From the NCBI GenBank assembly GCA_963978905.1, contig OZ022259.1, positions 2,480,001-2,544,000 of the forward strand: a stretch of 64,000 nt of DNA, given 5' to 3'. The first letter of the stretch is position 1; every line of letters begins with the position of its first letter. Under the pieces are notes generated by a model, which saw only the letters and a list, made by a program, of their open reading frames with translations, made no database searches and had not been told where the DNA came from. The position numbers and the translations under genes were made by a program. Below, piece by piece: positions 1-13,500 of the stretch. The DNA comes from Trichostrongylus colubriformis. Its lineage: Eukaryota > Nematoda > Chromadorea > Rhabditida > Trichostrongylidae.

Positions 1-624
1 TGAGTTTATCTTGTTCTTAATGGATTAACCTATTTTTACTGCGGATCATCTCGAATTTTTGCCTTGCCGATTTGTGCCCCCCCCCCCCCCTCCCCCGAGA
101 AAGGAATTACTATGAAACAGCAAACAGCAGCAATCAAGTGAAACAATTGATGGTAAAAGCGGAATGGTGAGACAGAAGATGATCGTGGCTGAAAAAATCC
201 ATTGGATTGCGTGCAATGTCTGCACTCTAAGAACTGCAAGCGTTACGGTACGTCTAAGCGTAAGCCACAAGCCCCTCCCAGTGTCTACAAGTCCCCATAG
301 CTGTCTTACCTTTATAAGGACAAGGTTTTTCTCGAATTTGGCAGATACCACCTTTTGTTTGATCTTGAGCTGGTTATGTAGCAGGAGTGGGTTGTGGGGG
401 AGGGTATTGTGGTGAAACGGTGACCATTCGAGTTTTATGGTCGTGTTTGCCATTGGCCACTTCAGATGTTAGCACAAGTGGTGTACGCATATTCAGATAT
501 GCTCATAAGTACATAGGCTGGTCATAAACGGCGTCTACATCACGGCTAAAATCCTGGGACAATCGGCCCAGGTGACCGCGCGAGCACGCGGGGACAGGAG
601 GTCACATTATGGAATAGATGCTGT

Positions 625-935
625 GACTGAAGAAAGGGGTCAGGGTACACCAGGAGTCGAGAATTCCTAGACAGGAGGGTCACTTTTGACGGACAGGGGA
701 GGGGGGTCGTAACTGCAGAGGTCAGCGATAGGCAATAGAATCTAAATTTGACAAAATTGAGGTCAAAAATAGAATAGAATGAGGATACATAGTAATAAAA
801 CATGCAAAAGTGTCCGACAAAAGTTACTGGTATGAGGTCGAAACAAAGGGGGGGGGGGGGCTCGTTCTTGGTCCCCCATAGGTCAGGGGTCGTACTAAAG
901 CGGCTATTTTCCTCGACATCTGGTAGTGCCCTTTA
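625..935 (+). repeat. Interspersed repeat R1, copy 1
   Basis: Shares with 1295-1640 and 5455-5800 the ordered blocks 'caggagtcg', 'gaggtcagcgata', 'cactagaatctaa'-like, 'ggtcccc' and 'gtcgtactaaagc', ending in a 'tttcctcgacatctgg' block. A poly-G tract interrupts it at 848-860. Confidence 0.65.
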
Positions 936-1294
936 AGGGGTACATATTATTGAATCATCGCGAAAATGGTGAGTCACGAGCTGCTGTGGCGAGAAATGTC
1001 CAGAATTGTTTGATGACTATTTTGCTTGTGTCGAAAGATGTGTTTTTCCTCTACTTTTTACAGATTATTGAAGTCCCAAGTACCTTCTATGACAGCTTTC
1101 GAATGACAACATTTAGAACCAAGTTTTGAGAACACGCTCTCGTAATCCTTTAAATTGGTAGAAGATTTTACCAAATTGGAAATTTCATTCTCGTTTTTCT
1201 TTCTAAGTTGCACGAAAGTCGCACAAGCACTAAAGAAAGACACTGATTTGGGTTTCGATGAATTTCTGCGGTTCTTAAGTTGAGAGCATGTGAA

Positions 1295-1640
1295 CAGGGT
1301 GCAAGGGAAGTCGAGGAATCCTTAACAGGTGGTCGTATTTCACGACCCGGGGGGGGGGGAGTTGTGGGTACATGTAGAGGTCAGCGATAAGCACTAGAAT
1401 CTAAACTTCCAATAAGCAGATGAGGAGTGAGGGCTATTACCCTGCGAATCCGTGTGAGGAAATGTGAGATGAATATCTTTTGCAGATAAGAATACATAGC
1501 AGTGCTCTAGGTACTGGTGCTGTAGAGGTCAAAAAGGGGTTGGGGTCGTATCTGGTCCCCGTAGAGGAGGAGGAAGAGGGGGGGGGGGGCGTACTGAAGC
1601 AGCCATTTTCCTTGACACCTGGGAGTACTCTCCTTGTGAA
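1295..1640 (+). repeat. Interspersed repeat R1, copy 2
   Basis: The best preserved R1 copy. It contains 'gaggtcagcgataagcac', 'gtactggtgctgtagagg', 'ggtccccgtagagg' and 'gtactgaagcagccatttt' in the same order as the copy at 5455-5800. G runs lie at 1349-1359 and 1578-1589. Confidence 0.7.
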
Positions 1641-1809
1641 TCGCAGCGTCGTCTGTCGCGTAACATGCCGCGCGTGATGCGACTTTATGAGCTGACAATA
1701 GCATTGCCCGTCTCTCATTGGAAATGGGATGGCAGGATCAAGCACTCGAGTAAAAATTTTGAAGTACGACCCCGTCCCCACAAACTGGTCTTGACAACAC
1801 GACCTTTAC

Positions 1810-1926
1810 GGCCGCGTTCATACTTTGCGGTGCCGACGGCAGGGCGTGGCTGCGTGTCTCTGCGTTTCCGCCTCTGCCACTCTGCCTCGCCGCCTGTGAA
1901 CGCGGCCCAAAGTATGAACGCGGCCT
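1810..1926. repeat. Foldback element family A, copy 1
   Basis: The ends are near-perfect inverted copies: 'ggccgcgttcatactttgcg' on the left and its reverse complement on the right ('caaagtatgaacgcggcc'). The GC-rich interior has 'gcgtggctgcgtgtctctgcg'-like sequence that recurs in the other copies. There is no coding capacity. It looks like a small non-autonomous DNA transposon (MITE). Confidence 0.75.
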
Positions 1927-2502
1927 ACGCCTTCAAGGCCGATGTTGTTCCTATACTAAAGTAGTGTCTTAAAAAAGGAAAAGGTTGTGAATCGGTAATT
2001 GTAGCTAGCGCTACTGTAATATTTAGAGGTTTACACTTTTATTTCTAAAGTCAATTCTCAATTTATAAACTGTTCGATTTGATTGCTGGTGACTAATTTC
2101 GGGCTTCACAGAAGATGCCAACGCTTCATAGCCATCTGCTCTACAAAAAGGGAGCTTGGCGACGCGAACTGTACCCTTCTTACGTGCCAGCTGCATAGTG
2201 CTTATAAAAGGAGACCTCGGCCGAAGTCACGGCTTCCCGGCTTCGCTTTTGCCCATCGGCTACGACACTGAGTTCGTCTCCTGTATTGGCAATAAAGGAT
2301 CTCTACGTATTTCATCTGGTCTAGAGACATTCGCCATCAGTCTGGTCTAGCTCCAGCCTGCAATACAGGAAAAGTGATGTGCTATACCGTTTACTTGAAA
2401 CCGCGTGGCACAAGATAAGGAGAGCGACGGTTATCGCAAGTATTACGGTAATCATAGTATTATTAAAGGTACAAGTTGGTTATCGATTGGATCACAATAA
2501 AC

Positions 2503-2752
2503 GGGTGTGTGCACCTACTACGGAAAATCGCGTGACCGTCCGTGGCGAGCGGCTTGGCGTGTGCCACTACCAGTGACAGGGCATGGCAGCCTTCAAGCGA
2601 GGCAGTGTGGCATGGGTGGAGGAGGCAAGTGCAGAGGTGACGCACCCACGCTCTGCCGGGCTCTCAAGGGCAATGGATTCGGCAAGTCGTACTGATGGCG
2701 CCGCGAGTGCGACGCCGCGAAGCGATTTTCCGTCAAAGCACACACCCACAAT
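2503..2752. repeat. Foldback element family B, copy 1
   Basis: The ends pair as 'gggtgtgtgcacc' against 'gcacacaccc'. The interior carries 'cattggcag'-like and 'gccgcgagtgcgacgccgcg' blocks found again at 3450, 30702, 42328 and 45377. The apparent reading frames across it come from GC content and symmetry. Confidence 0.75.
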
Positions 2753-3024
2753 AAACAGATAGGGCGTTGAGTATAACCAAATCCTCGTCTGACTAGGTGA
2801 CAGGTAGGACGCAAAAGCAAGAACAGTGTTCTGCACACGCATCAGAAGTGGTTCATTGTTTTCTCTCCTCCTTCCTGCGCATTTTGTCTCTCCTCCAGAA
2901 AATGCACAAAGTATACCAAATAGCGCTTGTGAAAATATTAAAGACAATGGCAGTGAGCGGGGGGGGGGGGGGTGATCTGAGTAACGAGAACTCCTAAAGT
3001 GAGTCATCCAAATGAAAGCTACGA

Positions 3025-3200
3025 GTCACTGTAAAGTATGGACGTGGCCTTGGACAACTTCTTCTTTTGCGGTGGTACTGTCGGCAGCAAAACGTGGATG
3101 CGTTCACAGGCAGTGAGGCAGAGCGGCGTGAGTGGAGACGCAGAGAGACGACGCAGCCACGCCTTGCCGCCGGCACCGCAGAGTATGAAAGCGACCTCAG
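3025..3200. repeat. Foldback element family A, copy 2 (diverged left end)
   Basis: The right end 'gcagagtatgaaagcgacct' is a family A terminus. The interior 'cacaggcagtgaggcagagc' and 'gagacgcagagagac' matches the copy at 5889. The left end is poorly conserved. Confidence 0.55.
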
Positions 3201-3449
3201 AGCAACCTTTCGCCCTTCAAGCGGTGTCATTCGTGCGCGCCCATAGGGAAGGATGGACTCCTCTACGCACAAAAAATAGAGAAAATGTGCCTTACTATCT
3301 GTTCCCCACGCTGCAGTGGAGCATTATGTGACAAGCGATCTAGGGAAAAGAACCAGCGATCGACTCAATCGTCACAATCCTAGTGAATGTAAAAAGAATC
3401 TTTACTGGATTTTGTATGTGGATGTAATTCTGGTTCTAACTACGATTAT

Positions 3450-3710
3450 GAGGGTGAGGTTACTATCGCCAGAAAACCGCGTGGCTGCCTGCGGCGAGCG
3501 GCGCTTCGGGTGCGAGTGCCAGTGGCAGAGCATGCCACGGAGAAGGCGGAGTGGCATGGGTGCATTAGGCAGTGTGGCATGGGTGAAAGCGCATAGGTGA
3601 CGCAGCCACGCTCTGCCGGGCTCCGAAGTGCAACCGATCCGCAAGCGTACTGGTGGTGCCGCGAGTGCGACGCCGATGAAGCGACTTTCTGGCGTAAATA
3701 GGCTTACCCC
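3450..3710. repeat. Foldback element family B, copy 2
   Basis: Contains the family B blocks 'gcgagcggcgcttcgggtgc', 'gcagccacgctctgccggg' and 'gccgcgagtgcgacgccg' in order. The termini are weaker than in copy 1. Confidence 0.65.
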
Positions 3711-4466
3711 GAATATGACAGTCATTGTAGTGCCAGCGCCATTTCGTACAGGAGCGATAAAATTTGGGGAAGGTTAGTGCAGTGTTGGCACCAAAATCAA
3801 CGTGACCAGCAATCACCGAGATAGCAGCTGGGACCAGGGTATTTTTTGCTGAATTCCTCTTATGCATTCGTAACCAGATGTTTGGATGACTCATACATTG
3901 GAATTTTTAGCAAAAAAATCCGCTCTCGTCCCAGCTAGTGTTTCGGCGGCTGGTGTATTGAAATAATGAGGAATCGTAATGTGGTGAGTAATTGCGTCAG
4001 GGACAATCTTGATGTGACCATTATTGTTACCTGCTCCATTGTTACTATATGTTGCTGATTCGGTAACTATGCTTGCTATACAATTGGTTGAGTGCAGGTG
4101 CAATAGACGATGAGAGCAGATCCGGCTCAAAGTGCGTAAGCTGTATGAGGACGAGTTTGCTGCCGGAAGAACTGCTACCGTGTCGGGCCGGGTGTGTTGA
4201 CTTATGTCGAATTTTCGCTTTGCGACGTCGCACTCGCGGCGCCCTCAGCACAACCTGCCGCTGTCGGTTGGAATTCCGCTCAGGACTCTGGTGCCATGCG
4301 GTCTTTTAGGAAATAGCTGTTTATCCCATCATTATCTAAAAACAATAACTTTTGTGCCCTAAAAGGAAAAAATAGTAACTAAAAGAAACGATAGCATTAC
4401 TTGATAACAATCCTAATCAAGGAATGATCAATTCGGGCGTAAAACTCCACAGGGAGTGCTGCAGTG

Positions 4467-4733
4467 TGGGCGTGGGTCGATTGATCGAATTTCCGCTTCG
4501 CCGTATCGCGCTCGGCGCCGTCAGCACGGCTTGCTGCAGTCGGTTGGAATTCATCTCAGTATGCAGTGGGCTGGTATCGTTAGGGACCTCCAAAGATTGC
4601 AGGTTGGAAGCTTGGAAGTTCTTACATGCTGTTGTTGTTCGTTGCTGTTTCAACGAATAACACCACAAACAACTCGCCCTCGCCGCGCCGCTCGCCGCAC
4701 GTGGCCGCGCGAAAATTCGACATAACACACCCT
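4467..4733. repeat. Foldback element family C, copy 1
   Basis: The left part 'tcgaatttccgcttcgccg' and right part 'ggccgcgcgaaaattcga' are inverted relatives. The interior has 'gacctccaaagattgcagg' and 'ttggaagcttggaagttc'. The same order is found at 31968-32205. A truncated relative lies at about 4190-4310. Confidence 0.65.
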
Positions 4734-5454
4734 GTCGAGCGCTGCCTTTCATCCGTCTGTGCTCTCATCCTATTGAGAAGGTCGACATGTCTTCTCCCCC
4801 CTTCCCCTTCACCATTGCTACCCTTTCGCAGGTGATGAGAGGGCAGTGTATGTGTTCCTGTGCATTACACACGATTTCCCTTATTTAGTGATTTTTAGGC
4901 CGATGGGTTGGTCTCTGAAAAACAGTCGTCAATATCTAGCGGACAGTTGCACTGGCCTGGCTATTGACGGAAGAGTGATTTTATTTCTTGAAAAGTCTCC
5001 TCAGTGGCTGACACTGCTTCAACGACAGTGGTGGGGGTAATGTGAGTAATCAGAACTAAAGTGGGTCACCAAAATGAAAGCTGCAAGAAGTAGCGCTCCC
5101 GTGCTTAATAAGAGCCCTCAAATTCAACAGCTGCCACTTGTTTTAACAGAACCCGCCCACTTCGCTAATGGAGTCCGCCCCTCTTCGGAGTCAGCAGTAA
5201 GAACGGGCTCTTATATCTCGGGATTTTGACCGTTCCATTTTTTTCTTCACTTTTGTACTAGTAAGCCCCCGAAATTTCGTGTTCGATAATCGTCTAATAT
5301 TCGTCCGTAGCCTTCAGATGGATTGGCAATGAAAGGCGAGCAATGACCAAGAGTGCCGCTAACACTTCACTAACTCTGATGGCCTGCTCGCTGGCACTTT
5401 GCCAATCCATACCTCGCCTCCTGCGTCACTACTTTCGTGGCGCAAAGCTCAACG

Positions 5455-5800
5455 GTAGGCAGGGTACACCAGGAGTCGCGGATTTCTCGAGGGGGAGAGG
5501 GGGGGGGGTTGGAGAAGGGGGTCATGCCTGCAGAGATAGCGATAATCACTAGAATCCAAGCTTTCGATGAGCTGATGAGAAGCGAAGGGTATTTTACAGC
5601 GACTAGTGTGAGGAAATGTAAAATAATGCTCTTTGCTTCATGTAAAATGACATAGCAATGAAGTACATTGCAACTGTACAATCCGGCAACAGTAACTGGT
5701 ATTGTAGAGTTCAAAAATGGGGTCGTAATTGGTCCCCTCTGAAGGAGGAGGTCGTACTGAAACGGTTATTTTCCCCGACACGTGGGACCATGACGGTAGG
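5455..5800 (+). repeat. Interspersed repeat R1, copy 3
   Basis: Contains 'gtacaccaggagtcgcgg', 'gtgaggaaatgtaaa', 'aactggtattgtagag' and 'gtcgtactgaaacgg' in R1 order. A G run interrupts it at 5499-5508. Confidence 0.7.
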
Positions 5801-5888
5801 GTGCTTTCCCGCTCGGCTCTGTGACGTCATCCAGCACACGCCACTGGTGAGCGATTCCCTTTCTCTCCTTCTTCTCCCCAGAAAATAA

Positions 5889-6022
5889 GACCGCGTTCAT
5901 ACTTTGCGCAAGCCGGGCGTGGCCGTGTTCACAGGCAGTGAGGCAGAACGACACAGGCGGAGACGCAGGGACACGCAGCCACACTATGCCGCCGCTGCCG
6001 CAAAATATGAACGCACCTCAAG
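5889..6022. repeat. Foldback element family A, copy 3
   Basis: Left end 'gaccgcgttcatactttgcg' and right end 'cgcaaaatatgaacgcacct' are inverted copies around a GC-rich core with 'cacaggcagtgaggcag'. Confidence 0.7.
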
Positions 6023-6529
6023 GAATGTGCCGGAACGCAGTGCGTTGCCGATCGTTCACACGATAGGAACAGACGTACATTGTGAGATGTCAGAACCATG
6101 GTAGAGATGTGACCCACTGTCCCTGAATCGGCTATGATGGCTGACACGACGCGTTGAGACCGCTGAACATCGCAGTTGAACAGGATATCCTTCAATAGTA
6201 GTCTAGAAACTTCGAACCCTAAGTTTCTTTCCTTGTCTCCATTTCCCGTCATTCACAACCATTTTCCAATCAATCATGTTTGTGGTGTCCCAACTGACTC
6301 ATGCACGTGAAGACTCTTTTCTAGCTCTTCCAGCTATTGATTTGGTGTGTACAGCCCCCATGGGTCCTCAATATGACCCCTAACGCTTGATGTAGAGGCT
6401 TGATGTACTTTCCCTTGGTTCCATTCCACCTTGGGCGAGCAGCATTCATCCACAAGTTTTGAAAACCAGGAACAGTCAATTCAGCAATGACCAGTATATG
6501 GAAAAGTGAAGGAAACCTATGTGGGTGGG

Positions 6530-6700
6530 CCGCCTCCAGACTGCGATTTTGCGTTTTTGCGATTCAACGACGTCGCACCTTCGCACGCGATACCGCGACC
6601 TTGAGATTGTGCAACGTCGCAACTTTGGGTGCGGAGGCGCGACACCGCAAAATCGCAAAAACGTAAAATCGCGAAGTGCAACGGCGGCCGCAGGCTGCCC
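6530..6700. repeat. Foldback element family D, copy 1
   Basis: A near-symmetrical element built from 'gcgattttgcg' and 'gcgacgtcgcac' motifs on the left and their complements on the right ('gcgacaccgcaaaatcgc'). A second copy lies at 37503-37663, and scattered fragments occur near 21900 and 31790. Confidence 0.65.
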
Positions 6701-7042
6701 AGACCCAATGGTGATGTTGAAGGCTCATAGATTTAAGTTTATGAGTGGTCTCGCAACGAAATTACAGAAAGCTTGTAGTAGATCAGTTCGAGTGACGTGT
6801 TCATGCGGCTGGTTGGCATGCATTCATTTCCTGTCTTTTCATCGATCAGGTTTTCTTGTTACTATTTTTGATGAAATTATCCTTACTTTACAAAATCTCT
6901 CTTGAATAGGATCATTCTCTGAGTTGGCGTTCGCTGTGCGCACGATTTCGCGTCAGCTCCATCTTCATGACTTTTTGTTGTTACTTCGACATTAGTGGGG
7001 TTCTTGTCTCGGATTGTTTGGGGTGGCATGGGAACCCATTTA

Positions 7043-7271
7043 GGGTCAAATAAAGTCGGGGAGGGGGGGGGGGGGTGGGGTGAGACGCAACTTTGCGTCG
7101 ACGTCGAAGCTCCTTTCCCTCCCTAGGCTTAGGCTAAAATTGATATCTCCTCTTCCCACATGAAAAAGATCTGTCAAGGCATAGGTCTCATCTGCTTTAC
7201 CCTAAGCCTAGGAAGGGAAAGAAGCTTTGACGTGCGTGAAAATTCTGCCTCTCCCCGACTTTATTTGACCC
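7043..7271. repeat. Foldback repeat with GTCAAATAAAGTC ends
   Basis: The left arm 'gggtcaaataaagtcgggg' pairs with the right arm 'ccccgactttatttgaccc'. Inner arms 'ccctaggcttaggct' and 'agcctaggaaggg' also pair. A G run at 7063-7075 lies next to the left arm. Confidence 0.65.
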
Positions 7272-7520
7272 CCATTTGTCACGTACCGGCTAGAAATGCA
7301 ACAGTTTAAGCTCTACTTTCTTCGTATACGTAATCCTCATTGTGTCAGATCTTGCGCATTTGTTGAAAACAGTTATTTTGTGGCATTCTCCCTCCTTCCT
7401 TTCAGTGAAGGTGGCCTTCAAAAAAAAAACCGCAGTATCTTAGGTGTTTTCAAAGTGTGCTCCGGTCTTACATAGATTTATGCCAACCTTACTGTGATAT
7501 ATTGGTGTTTAGTGCAAAAA

Positions 7521-10500
7521 ATGGAAGCTGATTACGATCGGAACATGGAAGCCAAAAGAAGGCTGTTGCTCAAAGAGGTGCTATCCATTGCGGTGGCCTT
7601 TGGAGAATACTTTACAGCTGGTAAACTGTGCCAAGAATTCCAGTGAGTTGGTATCCATTAACAGGCAATTGGTTAACGTTAATAATCAAAACAATGGTGG
7701 TAACTACAAAATAATAAAAGTAAACAGATATGTGTGTAGGTAAAAAGTACCGTATGGTTCCATTATGTACAACGCCTGTAAGGCCTGTATACTCTGCGAA
7801 CAATAAGCAGTCCGCTTGCAGTTCGTGTGAAGATTAAATTCATACGGTTGCGTATCGAGTCTATGGCAGGGTTGAGAGGTCGCCCAATACATGCGGACCC
7901 AACGATTATGTGAGCAAAACTGATGAATAGTTGGGGTGATAAGTAACCGAACTTTACTCAAACTGCAAGTTGTTATGATAAGTCATCAAGCAGCGTCCAT
8001 AGTTTTGGAATTTGCGAAAAAGCATTAGATAGGTGTCGAACGGAAGAATTGTGGAATTTGCGGAATTGTGAAACTCGCTGAAATGAAGAACTTTGGAAAG
8101 CGTGGGATCTACGTTTGCGGCGCATGTCATTCCATGCAATTTATCATTCGTGAACGGTCGAAAATGCTAGGCTGTAGTTCATTATTCACTTGCCAGTCGG
8201 ATCGCCCAGCTACCGCCGGGCGCTCCTCCTTCTTAGGAAAGCCCGGCTTCGCCGGGCTCCCCTGAAATTTCATTTTTTCTATGAGTGCGTTTTGCGCACT
8301 ATTTACATAGGTCAGCGGTTTTACTGATATGGATATTCACAATGAGCGCTCGTTGATAGGGATTTTAAGGTGATATGTGTCAACTGTTCGGCACACACTG
8401 AGCAGGATGGGAGAACCGCATACCTCCCGCAAGGACTTCAATTTATCTAATCGCTGGTAGCGAAAGAACACATTGTGGCCATACGTTTGATCGAAGATAC
8501 ACTTAATGACATCTTGGCACTACTGTGGGCATTATTTTATCAAATATGAGTGGCATTCATAGAAAAATGAAATCGGGAAGGGCTGGCGAAGCCGGCCATT
8601 CTAAGAAGGAGAATCGGCCGACGGCTGCTTGGCGATTCGACTGGTATCCATACGATAATGTTAACAGGAGCCAGAAATGTGATTTAGCAAGGATTATAGT
8701 ATGACCTTGTTGGATATACACTTACCCGCACGTCCATTGGTGTACCACTATGGTCCACCATCCCTCTAAGTATTTCTTATAGCTGTGTGAGCCGACCATG
8801 ACTTGTGAAAAGGATTGCCATTGTTTTCGTCTACACAGTCACCCACTCTGTGATCGGTGAAGTTCGAACGGCAATGCTCGTCCCATAAACCATCATACTG
8901 CATGCCATCCCAGTGTGCCGACGCCTACTGCGACGTCAGCGCACCCCAGAATGACGGTGAGAGTACAAAATAGGTGTTTATGTAGGTAGGAGGTGCTATC
9001 ACTACAATAACATGGCCTTGTAATGATGCTGCAACATCCATCGGTTTCTCCCGACTTAGAGCGGTTGCTTTGCTCTATCATTCCCTAACCACAATCATTC
9101 ACTTGCGGACAGACAGGCATACCGACAAACCTACCGACAAACCGACACACAAAGTTAGTGGTTTATATAATAGAAGATTTTATTCACAAATTATTTACTT
9201 TATTTACGAATCAAAAACGAGTGAATGATCGAGAGTAGAAAGGAGGGAAGAGAAGGAAAAGGAACTGTATGGTGAAAAAGCAATGTATGAGATATATCTG
9301 ACCCTCTCTACTCTCCGTAGCATGGAACCGATACGTATCTAGTGCTTTTCCGCAAATTCCGTGTTTCTGCAAATTCCAAAATATGTGCGCTGCCTTAATA
9401 GAACATGAATCCATCAGGACTTACATTAGATGGCGAAAATGAGCAGCTGTGTTACTGATATACCTCAGTTGCACTGTTAGTACGACCAGAAGTGTATGTC
9501 TTTACGGCCTTAGTTCGTGAATGACCCACTGTCTGGAGTTTTTTTTTTTATTAGAATTTCAGAATCTTCCAAGTTCGATTGATCCTATTCATTTGCAGAA
9601 ATCTTCTTGGCTATTCGCTTGTCACAGCGGCATTCGAAACCGGCTTTGTGTCGGTGGATGATCTGCTGTCGCAATCGCCAAATATTGTGTGCACATACAT
9701 CCAGTCGAAGAAGCACTACAAAGTCGAGTATGTGCTCATTCCGCTGTATACGTTGTATATGCTTCATGCGTCAGAAATTGTTGCAATGTGCAGATGGGCA
9801 AATTTAGTCACGGAAAGGCATCATATGTCTAGCTATGATGCACAGGGTTTTGGTAGTGTGATGGATTAGAACATTTGCATAGAGAACATGGAGTGCAGTT
9901 CGAGTCCGGTCAGGACCAAAGCTTTTGCCCATGATTGATCAGCATGACAACTTCGCGGCAAAAATCAGCAGCTATTTAATTCCGAAAACATATATTAATA
10001 CAACTTGAGTATTGATCACTTCATATATAAATGTTCAGCGAAGTCAACAGCTTCTTTGAGAACCTGATGATGTGCGAAGTGCCAGTGCAGTGAGAATCCT
10101 TAACTGGGTCCTAGGAAACAGATGCTGGAAAAATTTTGTGTACAGATAGCTGGCCCGTTTGCAGGCACCTTCGGTTATGCCTGTATGCAGTCGACCCACG
10201 GCTGGCTTATCCACTGAGTCCGATTACACGTTGATTCTTACATCAATTAAGCATACATTTTCAAGTCGGTGGAAAAATTTTGGGAGTGGCCGATAGATTA
10301 ATGTATGATGCTTCTCAGTAGAGAATGTTGTCTAAAGCCTGACTGCCATTGTTTATCAGTTTCTGGAATTTCTCACTGGAAGATGTATCAATTCGATTAT
10401 CCCTGTAAATTCCTAGGGCAACAGCCGGTACTGAAGCTACGCGGGACATTTCTGCTCTGATCAGACATCAAGGCAAGAAGAAGAGGAAGCATGCCAAGCA

Positions 10501-13500
10501 GAATACCGCCCATCGCGAATACTTAAATAGGAATGTGACTGCTGCGCGGTCATTCAGATCGAAATCGGTATGTTATTGGTCTTGAACCAATTCTCACATT
10601 TTTTTTTTTTTGCATTTTTTGGTTGTACCTTTTCAGACATATGGGGTGGGCTTCGTTGATTCTTCTTATGACACTTCTAACGATCTGCAGCCGGTAATTT
10701 GTTTTCATCTCATTAGAAAACTTTTCGGAAACCCAGTCACAAGATTAGGTAGTTTTCGTAGTATAATTAACTGGATATAGTGATTTCGGATTGATCCTGT
10801 CTACTTATCTGTGCAGTTAGTACATACTTGCGCAGGGTGATGAAAGCCATTGTCATTGTTTTATCATAATTATTTGTCCTTCTGACACCTTCATTGATCC
10901 GCCGCATTTTGAAATATTCGCGGTTCTGGCAGTTTTGCACCAAAGAAATGACATAATAATGTTTTTTGTATGAAATGATATAGTACTGTTCTTGAAAGAA
11001 CAATAACTGCCTTCCAAACAGAAATAATTCTTTTCTCCAGAAATATATTTGTCTCGAAAAGTACTTATTGAATAGAAATTATGAAACAACACTTATTGCG
11101 TACTCGTTTCTCCTAGATGTGTGTCAGTAGACGTAAAACAAACTTTTTCGAATGTCCGAGTAGGACCGGGTGTGATCCTCTCCGCTCACGAGGGCAAAAA
11201 AAATGTAAGGAGCCTACTCGACTCTACTCTGACTTTACAAAAATTATAGTAGTCATGGGAGGTTGCCCATATAGATGGCTGGGAGGGGCCAAACGGTGAG
11301 TATGATGTGCTGTCTTCAAAGACTAGCGCTAAAACAATATCTATTGACAAAGATAACCTTTTCAATTTGAAATTTCCTCGGGGCAGCCCATACATGGTCC
11401 ACCAGACGGATTCCAACTCCCTCAGTGCCTGAAGAACGGATCTTCGCAACGTGGAAAGATGCTGTCGGACAAAACTAGAAGTAGCAGCGCTGTACGTTTT
11501 CTTCCATTCTTGGTGATTCAATAAAGAAATGTCTAGACTAGGTTGTGCTTTCGCGATCAACTTCTATTTGCACAGTATTTTTTTGTTTTCTTTTGCATGT
11601 TGATTCCTTTATACGGTTTTGGAACACACAAAATCATTATTTTTTTTTCTTTGATTTCTGAATCAACCACATGAGAAAAATAGCAGCACCTATACGGAAA
11701 TTCGTCTAATTAGTCTGTATCGTTGGTTCTGGTCTCGTGAAGTGGCTGAGCTCTTTTCACAATGATGTGCATATTATTGTGTCCTTTCCTGTAAAACTTT
11801 CGGTGTTGCACTTTTGTACCACACTATCCTGCGAGCTTGAGATTCTAAGTGCTGCGACTTCGCTGCGGAATTGCAACATCATGAAAGCGCGAAGTGTGAA
11901 TTTTGCTGGTGTGATAAATCATCTTGTGTATGCCATAAGAATTTAGACGACACAGCTGACCGGAACAGCGCTACCGAAGCGGCTGGTCTTACAGGCCGGC
12001 TGTCTATTACAGGTTCTACCCCTTTAAACCTGGTGAAATGCATGGCGTAGGCGTGAAATTGGACTTGAAATATTTTTTTCATCCGTGTCCGTTTTTATTA
12101 CTCATCCCTCCTGGTCTTCCAGATTATGATCTACATCGTTAAATTAGTCATTCATTACAAAAACTGTGGCTTTTACCATCTTTTGGATTTTTCTCTTCAG
12201 TTAGAAATTTCAGGGCACTAGTTTGCAGAGAGCTCGTAATGTTTCCTCGACTTGTTCCGTAACTAAACCATCACAGTCGAATTCTCGTACTGCAAATAAC
12301 AAACAAGTAACTATTGTATAAGATATTATGTGCTTTTTATAGTGTATAAAGTGTCCACTATTCCTGTATTTTTTTTTCAGAAACTGGATGAGCAGGCTTC
12401 CAGCGGAGATAAGGTAGTACATTCTCCGGTGAGTTGTCAACCTATTCAGTTGCCAGACATCTGGAATTCCCTGGCAAATTTCGTGATTTGGTTCTCTTTT
12501 TTATTTTAGGGTCCCAGGATATGCAGGGCGAATTTTATGTCAGTTAATAATCCACTTATTAGTCAGTGATATTAAAGATTTTACTTATAGGTTGTTGGTG
12601 TGCAACGCTTTCTGAAAGCACTCAAGGCTTGCAATGGTACCGCTTCATCGGATCAATTAAGAGCTGCTTACAAAATGATTCATAATACCGACTGGGACGT
12701 CATTGAGTGTGTAAAGTATTTTGGCACAAGTTCAACCCGCGAAATGATCGACGCCTTCTTAAAAGATGTGGTTCGTTACACAATTGCGTTTGGTGACAAT
12801 AAGAAGATTCTTGCGTGTCACTCCTTCTTGTGCAATTTGAAATAATTTTACTCTTTTCAGGTCTCAATCGTTTCAATTAAAGGAACTGGACGACGTCTTT
12901 ACGTATTGAAAACAGAAGAACAAGGCTCAGGAAATACCGAAAGACAGAATATTATACGCGCAGGAAATATTACAAGAGCCGAACTATTTGATGGTCTTGT
13001 TAATATTTTAGTGGAAAGATATCCAGAAACAGTGCATGTGAGTACTGCATTTTAATTCTGACGCTGTTGAGTTAAGGATCTTGCGGTTCAAAATACGAAG
13101 CTAATTCGGTGTGGCTACAAGTATGTGCGTCTTGCCCCAGTACACTTTGTTTATGGAAACGTTAGATAAGTCACAATCAACAAGGTTCGAAATAATCGGA
13201 TGCGTCCGCCCGTTGTCTCGACCAAATCTATCAAAATGCGAAACTTATTCGATATCGTCCGAAGCGATCCAGGCGAAGAGGATTCTACCTAAAAAAGTGA
13301 AGCTACTGTTTCCTTCATCCCCGTCGCTCATGAATCTGAACACTAAATAAAAAGGCAAGTAGACTGAATCCAAGTCAAAGTCACCATTCTTACAGTTCGG
13401 TTCCAGGGTAAGTGGCGGCGATGCGGCGTCGCTCCCCGCGAATTACCAATACTGCGTTTTTTTTGGTGATAGGGCAACTGCTGCAATTGAAGTTATCCTA

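Larger units (their letters stand above)
1..7520. other. Gene-free, repeat-rich intergenic DNA
   Basis: I find no exon chain here. All long reading frames lie in GC-rich inverted repeats or in the R1 repeat and lack splice-site support. The stretch holds three R1 repeat copies, several foldback elements (families A, B, C and D, listed separately) and seven G or C homopolymers of at least ten bases. The region from about 6690 to 7030 shows nothing I can name. Confidence 0.6.

Noticed and set aside
7120..7135. TTAGGC-like motifs (also near 21168 and 52918) as interstitial telomere
   Set aside because: Only one to two units each, and they belong to foldback arms; no array.
11186..11560. 125-codon minus-strand open frame
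   Set aside because: It lies in an intron of the LOTUS gene, lacks splice-flanked partners and a recognisable domain; possibly an old transposon fragment, but nothing decisive.
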